Part shown: one piece after another, positions 1 through 6,211 of the stretch
Layout: each line of letters begins with the position of its first letter
Numbering within the stretch: position 1 is the first letter of the stretch
Assembly: GCA_017515945.1 (NCBI GenBank)
Contig: JAFWDX010000481.1
Location: 1 to 6,211 of the forward strand
Length of the DNA stretch: 6,211 bases
Direction of reading: 5' to 3'
DNA from: Blautia sp.
Lineage (GTDB): Bacteria; Bacillota; Clostridia; Lachnospirales; Lachnospiraceae
Notes under the pieces: model-generated
Database searches by the model: none
What the model saw: only the letters and a program-made list of their open reading frames with translations
Told to the model about the DNA's origin: nothing
Program-made: the position numbers and the translations under genes

Positions 1-48
1 CCTGTCCCCGTGACTCATTTGGAGGGCCAGACCCCACTTACCTACTTA
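1..48. mobile_element. Foreign-looking sequence after the truncated gene, possible end of a REP/IS200-like or other small insertion
   Basis: The coding match ends abruptly at 49 and no GGDEF-like residues can be read in frame below it. The sequence begins CCTGTCCCCGTGACTCA, a GACTCA-plus-GGGGAC pattern that I associate from memory with repeat families around Y1 (REP-associated, IS200-like) transposases in Firmicutes; I could not verify this. CCTGTCC at 1-7 recurs at 49-55. No transposase coding sequence is visible, and the partner arm that would pair with 1-17 would lie outside the window. The call is tentative. Confidence 0.35.
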
Positions 49-51
49 CCT
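36..51. repeat. Perfect tandem 8-bp repeat spanning the stop codon of the large gene
   Basis: ACTTACCT occurs twice head to tail, at 36-43 and 44-51 on the plus strand (AGGTAAGT twice on the coding strand). The TAA stop at 46-48 lies inside the second plus-strand copy, and the last codon, AGG (Arg1396), is its final three bases. The repeat therefore coincides with the point where similarity to GGDEF domains stops. Confidence 0.85.
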
Positions 52-3000
52 GTCCGCTCTCGCAAACACTGCAGCCACGCTCTCATGCCCGTCATACTTC
101 GCCACACCGATGGCCACGGTCAGCGCCTGTGCACTGCAGTTCTTCCTCAGCTCCTCAGTCAGGCTGTCGATATATTCCAGATCATGTCCCTGGGCAATCA
201 CCGCAAACTGGTCGCCGGCCACCCTGAATACCGGGCTGTGTTTAAAGGTTTCGCAGATCTGTCCGCATACATCCCGGATCAGCCTGTCACCTTCCTGTCG
301 GCCTTTCGTCTCGTTGACGAGGGGCAGTTCGCTGATCCTGCACAGCAGAATGGCATAACGGACCTCCTGTCCTTCTCTGATCTGTTCGGACAGATACTCT
401 GACATGTTATCATAGGAGCTCCTGTCTTTGACTCCGGTGAGCGTGTCCAGGTGCACCTTGCTGCGTGCGGAGGACAGTTTCCGAATGTAATCCTGCTCGC
501 GCCTTACCTGCGTATCAATGTTATTTACCCCAATGATCAGCAGCGATCTGTCCTGTTCTTCAACCTGAACCGCCTTAAGTCTCACATAGTGCGGTTTTCC
601 GGACAGAAACAGCCTGTATATAAAGGAGTATACCCCGTTTTCCCTGACTTCCTTCATGATATTGTCTCTGGTCAGCAGGGTCTGGTATTTTTCGAGATCA
701 TCCGGACAGACCAGGCGTTCTCCCTCTGCCACGGAGTGGGCGAAGAAATCATCACCCTCTGCAGGCACGCCGATCCCGGCATATTCGCTGTTCGTCTGGT
801 ACTCAATATAATGGCCCGTTTCTGCATCAACAGTATAAATACAGATAAAATCCTGAAGAAGCGCACTGAGTCTGGAAAACAGGACCTTTTCCGCCTGCAT
901 GCGGGACATCGCTTCTTTCTGCCGCATCTGGACGTCCACGTTGGTCACGCCCACAATGATATGGGAGCGGTCAGCCGGCAGCCGGACAGCCTTCATATCC
1001 ACATAAGTCGGTTCTCCATCCATCATCAGTCGATATGTAACCCTAAACTGTCCCTCATTGTCCAAAGCTCTGATCACATTCTCTCTGGTGAAAGCTTTGA
1101 TAAAGCTCTCCTGATCCGCCTCGTAAAAACGCTGCAGCGCGTCCTTGCGTCCGTTCGCAAAAAAGTCTTCCCCATGTCTCTCCACGACCAGGTCTTCATG
1201 CTCCGCATCAGGACTGTACTGGATAAACTTTTCTGTATCCAGACTCACATAATACAGGTCTACATAGTCAGCCGCCAGCGCTCTGGCCATCTGGCCATAG
1301 TTCGTTCCTGTACCGGTTCCCTCCCGGATGACGGCCAGTACGGCTACAGCTACCGCGGTAGTGCCCGTAACCGGATTGACGGCAACACGCCGCAGGAGGG
1401 TATGGACCATGGTATCCTCATCCACCTTTTCATCCATGATCATACGCTTTCCATCCTGGCTGCACTGTACCACGCCCTTGAGGAACATGGCTCCTGTCCC
1501 GCCCGGATGACCGGTGATATCCAGCTCTTTCGTACTGTACGCCACATGCAGGGTACGTTCCATAAAGTCGCGGTAGGAACGGTTGCACCGGTTATATTTC
1601 ACCTTTGTGCCGTTTACCTCCATGATACTCATGGGAAGGGTATTAAAATACTGATTGAAGGTATCATCGCTCTCATTTGCGACGATAGCCATATCGTACA
1701 GGTTGATCCGTCCGACGGACGCGAAATAATCTGCTTCCTCGGGATTCTCAAACTGAAGGGAAGAACCGTCTTTACTCAGGGTGAGGATTTTCTCGAAAGG
1801 AACCGGCCTGCCATAATAATACCCCTGGATCCTGGTGCAGCCGATCTCCCGCAGAAATTCCACCTGTTCCTGCTGTTCCACGCCTTCGCAGACCGTCTCC
1901 ATACCCAGACCGATGGCCATGTTCATCAGCTCTGTCAATATGATCCTGCTCTCCTCTCCCTCATTGAAACGCTCCATAAAGCGCATGTCAAATTTGATAA
2001 GGTCGAAACGGATCTGATGAAGCACGTCCAGCGTGGAATAACCGCTGCCAAAGTCATCCATCCACACAGGAAAGCCCAGCTGGCGGAACCGGCCGATCTG
2101 TTCCCTCATAAATTCAAAGTCACTGCCGATAATACTCTCCGTAATCTCGATCGTGATCATGGAGCGCGTGATCCCCGCATCATCCACCCGGCGGCGGATT
2201 TCCTCCACCACGTCACAGCTCTCAAAATCCATGCGGGAAAGGTTGATGGACTGGGGAACCAGATAAAGACCGGCCTCTTTCTGCCGCTTCATTTTTTTCA
2301 GAACCTGGTCCACCACATAAAGATCAAGTCTCCAGATCAGCTTTGACTCCTCGAGAGCAGGAATGAAGTCCGCCGGAGAAAGGGATCCCATCTGCGGATC
2401 GATCCAGCGGGCCAGTGCCTCTTCATCACAGATCTTTCCGGCCGATGTCCGGATGATAGGCTGATAGTAAACTCTGATCCATCCTTCATCCAGGGCCTTG
2501 TCCAGATTGTTGATGACATAGCGGTGGATTTCGCTTTTCCTGAGCATGGTCTCATCATAATATGTGACGCTGGAAGAAAACTCACCCCTGTTCTGATCAC
2601 AGGCCAGCTTGGCCCGGTCACAGGCGATGTTCACATCCACACTCTCCAGCCTGTCCGGATAAACACCCGCGCGGACGGACAGCCGTTCACTGCCGATAGC
2701 GGTCTCGCAATCCTCCAGAACTGCCGCCAGAAGTCTCTCTGACGATTCCTCATCTGTCACGGCCGCAAAATGACCGCCGTTCATACGGCATACCCTGTGA
2801 TCTCCGAAATGACGCGCGAGTATCCCGGCAAAGCTCACGATCAGACGATCCCCCATTTCAAAGCTGTACTGCCGGTTATAGTACCCGAGTCCGATGATAT
2901 CAAAATACAGCATACTGACCTGCCGGCCCTCTGAGTGGAGGCGGGCTCTTTCGTCGCGCGCAAGCCTGAAAAAATAACGCATGTTCGGCAGATCTGTCAG

Positions 3001-4236
3001 CCTGTCGTGATAGATCTGATGATTCAGATCATCGATATAGTGCCTGATCTGATCGCGCATCTGCTTGAACGCCGTGGTCAGCGTGCCGATCTCATTGCTC
3101 CCTCGGTAATTCAGATCGACATCATAATCCGCATTGGCCAGGCGCTTGGAGGCAGCCGTAAGCTGCTTCAACGGGTTTGTAATGACCTTCATCGCCAGAA
3201 GAATCAGGATCACATTAAAAATAATGACAGCGACTGCGATCATCAGGATCATCTCGATCAGTCTGATCCAGGGAGCGTTGATCTCATCGGCCAGCGCGAT
3301 GCTGACCAGCTTCATATTATTGGAGAGCGTGGAGAAGGACATCAGCCTTTCCTTGCCCTCTGCGGTATATCGGATCAGCCTGTCTCCGCTGCTGTCCTCC
3401 CGGAGCATTTCTGTGCGGACGTCCAGCCCCAGGTCGTTCAGGTCACTGCCGATGGGCGCGTCAGGATGATAGATCACCCTCTGGTTCTCATCCAGGAGAC
3501 ACACAAATCCCCTGTCGTATACACGGACCGAATCAACCTGCGCGATCAGTGTATCGCACGGTATGTCCATGCCCATCACGCCGATCAGCATCCCGGCTTT
3601 ATAGATCGGGACAAAATAGGAACAGATCCACAGCTCCCGCGCCGGTTCTGCCCGATAGGGGCCCACCCAGGCGGGACGTCCTTTTTCGACTGCGGCCTCA
3701 TACCAGGTCGAGTCCAGCAGATCCGCAGGTCCGAGCTGCTCCGCATCCAGATGCTCCTGTTCTATAAACCCGGTTTTTCCCATTTTCATATAGAAAAAAC
3801 CATGGTTCTCCTGACTTATCTCAGGACTGATACAATAGTAATAAGCGGACACACCGTGTGTATAATCCGCCACACCTGAAAAGAATTCCTGGATCCTCCC
3901 ACAGTATTTCTCCAGGTATTCATCCAGCGCAGCAGCCTGTTCATCCGTCTGAGAAATCGGCTCAGACTCTGTCCTGACAGCTCCGCATTCCACCAGGAAA
4001 ACGCTGTCCAGATTTTCCACGGCAATATTGGCGGCGATCTCCACGGACTGCTCAATGCTTTCAAAATATTTTTCCAGAGATTTCTTCGTGTCCCTGGTGA
4101 TCAGGTTCATCATATCCGCAGAATTCTGGTTGGTTTCGCTCTGGATAACGGCATAACTCGCGCCAAAAACGAGAAGGATGCTCGAAAGGATCGCCGCGAT
4201 GGTGATGGCTGTGATCTGTATTCGGATCGAGCGCAT
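46..4236 (-). CDS. Membrane-bound dCache-HAMP-GGDEF-EAL-PAS(x3)-GGDEF protein, probable cyclic-di-GMP phosphodiesterase; C-terminus apparently truncated
   Basis: Predicted to hydrolyse cyclic-di-GMP to pGpG at the inner face of the membrane in response to an extracellular signal. Domains by residue: TM helix 7-31; extracellular dCache-like sensor about 32-320 (WYEAA at 178-182, WVGPY at 190-194, IGVMGMDI at 218-225); TM helix about 325-349; HAMP about 350-403; degenerate GGDEF about 404-560 (NGGHF at 486-490); EAL about 568-815; PAS-like domains about 850-972, 983-1106 and 1123-1248; second degenerate GGDEF about 1262-1396 (AGDQF at 1340-1344). The EAL domain is intact: E606 of EAL, N665, E697, E700, D727-D728 in DDFG, K748, E784 and E787 in EGVE, Q804 in QGYYYG. 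A domain of this kind is expected to be active, whereas both GGDEF domains lack residues needed for cyclase activity. The start is supported by AGGAGG eight bases upstream and by the TM helix immediately after it. The protein stops at FARADR, short of the usual final GGDEF helix. Domain identity is clear; ligand and biological output are unknown. Confidence 0.93.
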   Translation of the reverse strand: MRSIRIQITAITIAAILSSILLVFGASYAVIQSETNQNSADMMNLITRDTKKSLEKYFESIEQSVEIAANIAVENLDSVFLVECGAVRTESEPISQTDEQAAALDEYLEKYCGRIQEFFSGVADYTHGVSAYYYCISPEISQENHGFFYMKMGKTGFIEQEHLDAEQLGPADLLDSTWYEAAVEKGRPAWVGPYRAEPARELWICSYFVPIYKAGMLIGVMGMDIPCDTLIAQVDSVRVYDRGFVCLLDENQRVIYHPDAPIGSDLNDLGLDVRTEMLREDSSGDRLIRYTAEGKERLMSFSTLSNNMKLVSIALADEINAPWIRLIEMILMIAVAVIIFNVILILLAMKVITNPLKQLTAASKRLANADYDVDLNYRGSNEIGTLTTAFKQMRDQIRHYIDDLNHQIYHDRLTDLPNMRYFFRLARDERARLHSEGRQVSMLYFDIIGLGYYNRQYSFEMGDRLIVSFAGILARHFGDHRVCRMNGGHFAAVTDEESSERLLAAVLEDCETAIGSERLSVRAGVYPDRLESVDVNIACDRAKLACDQNRGEFSSSVTYYDETMLRKSEIHRYVINNLDKALDEGWIRVYYQPIIRTSAGKICDEEALARWIDPQMGSLSPADFIPALEESKLIWRLDLYVVDQVLKKMKRQKEAGLYLVPQSINLSRMDFESCDVVEEIRRRVDDAGITRSMITIEITESIIGSDFEFMREQIGRFRQLGFPVWMDDFGSGYSTLDVLHQIRFDLIKFDMRFMERFNEGEESRIILTELMNMAIGLGMETVCEGVEQQEQVEFLREIGCTRIQGYYYGRPVPFEKILTLSKDGSSLQFENPEEADYFASVGRINLYDMAIVANESDDTFNQYFNTLPMSIMEVNGTKVKYNRCNRSYRDFMERTLHVAYSTKELDITGHPGGTGAMFLKGVVQCSQDGKRMIMDEKVDEDTMVHTLLRRVAVNPVTGTTAVAVAVLAVIREGTGTGTNYGQMARALAADYVDLYYVSLDTEKFIQYSPDAEHEDLVVERHGEDFFANGRKDALQRFYEADQESFIKAFTRENVIRALDNEGQFRVTYRLMMDGEPTYVDMKAVRLPADRSHIIVGVTNVDVQMRQKEAMSRMQAEKVLFSRLSALLQDFICIYTVDAETGHYIEYQTNSEYAGIGVPAEGDDFFAHSVAEGERLVCPDDLEKYQTLLTRDNIMKEVRENGVYSFIYRLFLSGKPHYVRLKAVQVEEQDRSLLIIGVNNIDTQVRREQDYIRKLSSARSKVHLDTLTGVKDRSSYDNMSEYLSEQIREGQEVRYAILLCRISELPLVNETKGRQEGDRLIRDVCGQICETFKHSPVFRVAGDQFAVIAQGHDLEYIDSLTEELRKNCSAQALTVAIGVAKYDGHESVAAVFARADR

Positions 4237-4244
4237 GATTTCTT

Positions 4245-4250
4245 CCTCCT
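4245..4250 (-). promoter_or_regulatory. Ribosome binding site of the dCache/EAL gene
   Basis: The minus strand reads AGGAGG, then eight bases (AAGAAATC), then the ATG at 4236-4234. This is a full Shine-Dalgarno match at suitable spacing and fixes the start just before the first membrane helix. Confidence 0.9.
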
Positions 4251-4324
4251 GTTTATACCGGACGGTCTGACCACACGGATCTCCATGATCCCACGAATTC
4301 AGACGATCTGGTATAACTGATCTG

Positions 4325-4429
4325 TCACAGTCTTTCTGTACAATGACAAAGCTGTTCCGTCACAGTCCTTCTGTACTGCGGCAGAACTGCTCCGACACTG
4401 TCTTTTTATACTCGCGCGATCAGATAAAT
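4325..4429. repeat. Three degenerate tandem copies of a 35-bp unit
   Basis: Units start at 4325, 4360 and 4395, exactly 35 bp apart. Units 1 and 2 match at 27 of 35 positions. Unit 3 keeps mainly the first 17 bases (13 of 17 match unit 1). The shared core on the plus strand runs from TCACAGTC through TTCTGTAC, and each copy is preceded by TCTG or TCCG. The period is not a multiple of three, so this is not a coding repeat. It lies 89-194 bp upstream of the start of the large gene, where repeated regulator sites could sit, although 35 bp is not a whole number of helical turns. Confidence 0.75.
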
Positions 4430-4450
4430 GGAAAATGTACCTGATTTTCC
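4430..4450. promoter_or_regulatory. Perfect 7-bp inverted repeat, possible operator
   Basis: GGAAAAT at 4430-4436 and ATTTTCC at 4444-4450 are perfect inverted copies around a 7-base centre (GTACCTG). The arms are AT-rich and lack the GC stem and T-run of an intrinsic terminator, so a dimeric regulator site is more likely than a terminator. It lies directly beside the 35-bp repeats. Its role is inferred from symmetry and position only. Confidence 0.35.
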
Positions 4451-4489
4451 GCGCGGTATATGCAGAGGCTCTAAAAAGCATTCCACGTA

Positions 4490-6199
4490 TTAAGACCCTC
4501 TGGTATATTCAATGGACATTTCGCGATACATATTTTTGACCGAGCCATTCCAGGATGCCTGAATACCTTTCAGCCTTTCGGACGTTATATAATATCGTTG
4601 TCTGGAAAACAGAGGGATCCAGGCGGCATCCTCCTGTACGATGATACGCTCAAGATCTCTGTATTCTTTAATCCGCTCAGCGGGGTCCATAACGGTCCGG
4701 GCACGACGTACCCGTTCCAGCACCTCATCTCTGAAATAACAAAGACTCCTGAATATCGTGTTTTTTCTGTTTCCGAAGAAGGTGTAAATAAAATTGTCCG
4801 GATCATTGAAATCTGCAGTCCACAGTGCAGTGTAGCAGGCCAATCCGCCACGCTTCCTGAGCCTCATGAATTCATCCGTTCCGAGGACGTCGATCGAGGT
4901 CCGGATACCGATATCGTCCCACATGGAGGAGGCCAGCCGCAGGACGGACATTTCCCAGAGTGTTGACGACTCGTTTACACTGATCTTCAGATCAAAGCCA
5001 TCCGGATATCCGGCTTCTTTCAGTAATGCCTTTGCCTGCTGCGGATCGTAGGGGATTGCCTCCAGATCCGGATTAAAGCCATAGAGACCGTGGGGATAGA
5101 TCCCGTTCTCCACGCTGCCCCGCCCTGCGTAGACTGCCGCCAGCAGTAAGGACCGATTCAGTGAGAGCTGCATGGCCTTTCTCACCCGGACATCGTTCAG
5201 AGGCGGAAAGATCTCGTTGAGCGCAATGTAGGTAATGCCGATACGGGGTACCATAAAAAGTCTGTCCTGGTAAATATCGCCATGGATGAAATATTCAGCC
5301 ACATTTCCCACTTCGTCCAGATCCAGGACGTCAATCTCGCCTCTCTCGAACATTCTGCGGATCTCCCCGGGGTCGTTGACAAAACGCAGGTCAAGACCCT
5401 CACAGTGTGGGGCGCCCTGCCAGCAGTCTTTGTTTGCCGTCAGCAGCAAGCCTTCTCCCGGCGTCCATTTCCACAGGATAAAGGAGCCTGTACCGATCGT
5501 CCAGGCAGGGTCGGTGCCAAAACGGTCTCCTGCCTTTCTGGTGGTCTCCTCATCCAGGATGGATGCGCCCGGCATGGACAGGCAGGCCAGGAATGCCTGG
5601 AACGGGTACTCAAGTGTGATCGAAAAATCAAGATCACTCAGTATTTTCAAACCGTCCAGCTTATCGGTCCGGCCCTCCGTCAGAGCCTTTGCGCCGATGA
5701 TGCTGTCCACAATATCCCGGTTACAGGAATCCGGATGGGTAAGCAGACGGACAAATGTATACTGTACGTCGGAAGCGGTCAGCGGCGAACCATTACTGAA
5801 GACGACATTTTCCCGCAGATGAAATGTGTAGCAGCATCCGTCAGCGGAAACCTCCCAGGACTCCGCCAGGGAAGGCAGGATCCGGCTGTTGCCGTCTTCA
5901 TCGTTTTCCATTTCCACGAGACGGTTGAACACGTTCTGCGCGATCGTGTAGTGGATCGAGGTGCACTGGAAATCCACCGTGTCCGGTTCGTCCTCCACAC
6001 TGACGAGGAAACGGGATGTGTCGGGGACGGAGGAGAGAGCCGACTCGTCTGCTTCAGCTGCATTATATGTTGAACTGGCTTTATTTTTTTCACTGTCTTT
6101 ATATGTTTCATTTCTCTGCGGCTGTTTTGCACATGCGCAGCAGGAGAAGAATGTCATCAATATGATGAGGCGGAATATAATAGCTTTTTTGCCTGACAT
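4490..6199 (-). CDS. ABC transporter solute-binding lipoprotein, family 5 (peptide/nickel/opine type)
   Basis: Extracytoplasmic ligand-binding lipoprotein of 569 residues, a normal length for the DppA/OppA family. The leader has K4, K5 and R10, a hydrophobic stretch at 6-19 and a Cys cluster (C20, C21, C23). C20 (after FFS) or C23 (after CCA) could be the lipidated residue; neither has the usual Leu at -3. A polar, low-complexity linker (about 24-62) follows. Family hallmarks: EPDTVD at 71-76; LAESWEVSADG (111-121) through FSNGSPLTASDVQYTF (134-149); GTGSF at 236-240 and NKDCWQGAP at 256-264; PPLNDVRVRKAM at 332-343; YDPQQAKALLKEAGYPDG at 384-401; AWIPLF at 526-531. D463 in LWTADFNDPDNF lines up with the Asp of the DppA GWTGDNGDPDNF motif that contacts the peptide amino end, so a peptide-like ligand is plausible; true specificity cannot be read. 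GAGGA seven bases upstream supports this start. No permease or ATPase gene is in the window. The gene runs in the same direction as the cyclic-di-GMP gene downstream. Confidence 0.93.
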   Translation of the reverse strand: MSGKKAIIFRLIILMTFFSCCACAKQPQRNETYKDSEKNKASSTYNAAEADESALSSVPDTSRFLVSVEDEPDTVDFQCTSIHYTIAQNVFNRLVEMENDEDGNSRILPSLAESWEVSADGCCYTFHLRENVVFSNGSPLTASDVQYTFVRLLTHPDSCNRDIVDSIIGAKALTEGRTDKLDGLKILSDLDFSITLEYPFQAFLACLSMPGASILDEETTRKAGDRFGTDPAWTIGTGSFILWKWTPGEGLLLTANKDCWQGAPHCEGLDLRFVNDPGEIRRMFERGEIDVLDLDEVGNVAEYFIHGDIYQDRLFMVPRIGITYIALNEIFPPLNDVRVRKAMQLSLNRSLLLAAVYAGRGSVENGIYPHGLYGFNPDLEAIPYDPQQAKALLKEAGYPDGFDLKISVNESSTLWEMSVLRLASSMWDDIGIRTSIDVLGTDEFMRLRKRGGLACYTALWTADFNDPDNFIYTFFGNRKNTIFRSLCYFRDEVLERVRRARTVMDPAERIKEYRDLERIIVQEDAAWIPLFSRQRYYITSERLKGIQASWNGSVKNMYREMSIEYTRGS

Positions 6200-6206
6200 G
6201 ATATAG

Positions 6207-6211
6207 TCCTC
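6207..6211 (-). promoter_or_regulatory. Ribosome binding site of the solute-binding protein gene
   Basis: The minus strand reads GAGGA, then seven bases (CTATATC), then the ATG at 6199-6197. It sits at the window edge, so its left part may extend beyond what is visible. It supports the start that gives a complete lipoprotein leader. Confidence 0.8.

Larger units (their letters stand above)
4237..4489. other. Intergenic gap with repeats; no convincing gene, promoter or terminator
   Basis: This 253-bp gap separates the lipoprotein gene from the downstream dCache/EAL gene, both read on the minus strand. It contains three degenerate 35-bp repeats (4325-4429), a 7-bp inverted repeat (4430-4450), the palindrome CCGCGCGG (4449-4456), a small GGATC/GATCC hairpin (4277-4291) and the ribosome binding site of the large gene. 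No GC-rich hairpin followed by a T-run was found after the lipoprotein stop. No minus-strand -35/-10 pair with good matches and 16-18 bp spacing was found; a TATAAA at 4405-4410 lacks a good -35. The downstream gene may be read from the upstream gene or from a promoter of non-standard type. Confidence 0.7.

Noticed and set aside
36..51. AGGTAAGT as an intron boundary
   Set aside because: It resembles a eukaryotic 5' splice site only by chance. The context is bacterial, and it does not match the GTGYG start of group II introns.
451..2346. A 631-codon open frame on the plus strand antisense to the large gene, with smaller ones at 10-402 and 2935-3879
   Set aside because: All three lie in the frame exactly codon-aligned with the real gene, where stops appear only opposite TTA, CTA or TCA codons. 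The first ends opposite Ser631 (TCA) and the 10-402 frame ends opposite Ser1279 (TCA). Scarcity of those codons in the real gene explains the open frames; the translations resemble no family I know.
4402..4433. Promoter for the large gene using TATAAA at 4405-4410 on the minus strand
   Set aside because: The hexamer at 17-bp spacing is TTCCAT, a poor match to TTGACA, and there is no extended -10 TG. Too weak to call.
4299..4481. A 60-codon minus-strand open frame in the intergenic gap
   Set aside because: It runs through the 35-bp repeats, whose period is not a multiple of three, and its translation is basic and low in complexity with no recognisable motif. The gap is better read as non-coding.
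4461..4489. Possible intrinsic terminator after the lipoprotein stop (T-run in GCTTTTTAGAG)
   Set aside because: The T-run is not preceded by a GC-rich stem. The nearby AGAGGCTCT is symmetric but has a one-base centre and cannot form a normal hairpin.
5282..6073. A 263-codon plus-strand open frame antisense to the solute-binding protein gene
   Set aside because: It is again in the codon-aligned antisense frame, and the opposite strand encodes an unmistakable family 5 binding protein over the same bases.

Overview
The window carries two complete-looking genes on the minus strand, separated by 253 bp, and a short atypical stretch at the left edge. Both starts have good Shine-Dalgarno sites (AGGAGG and GAGGA). 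The first gene (6199 to 4490) has a Gram-positive-style lipoprotein leader followed by a polar linker. Base composition looks close to balanced by eye. This fits a low-to-mid GC Firmicute, most likely a Clostridia/Lachnospiraceae-type gut anaerobe; that assignment is inference, since no rRNA or other marker is present.

Layout, in the direction of transcription (high to low coordinate): (1) 6199-4490, an exported family 5 (peptide/nickel/opine type) ABC solute-binding lipoprotein with no transporter permease or ATPase gene in the window; (2) 4489-4237, a non-coding gap with three degenerate copies of a 35-bp-period repeat and a 7-bp inverted repeat; (3) 4236-46, a 1396-residue membrane protein built as TM - dCache-type sensor - TM - HAMP - GGDEF - EAL - three PAS-like domains - GGDEF; (4) 1-48, foreign-looking sequence in which the reading frame stops.

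The large protein is best read as a cyclic-di-GMP phosphodiesterase. Every EAL catalytic residue I can place is present, with spacing like that recalled for RocR, while both GGDEF domains have lost essential residues (NGGHF and AGDQF in place of GGDEF, and Arg for the first metal Asp in the second). They are probably regulatory or vestigial. The last GGDEF is cut off at ...FARADR, where a family member would normally continue with a final helix. The stop lies inside a perfect tandem 8-bp repeat, and a 7-bp direct repeat (CCTGTCC at 1-7 and 49-55) lies exactly 48 bp apart, in frame. This suggests a small insertion or a mobile-element end truncating the gene.

The two genes could form a sensory pair: the lipoprotein captures a peptide-like ligand outside the cell and the neighbouring dCache receptor adjusts cyclic-di-GMP inside. 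This rests on adjacency and orientation only.
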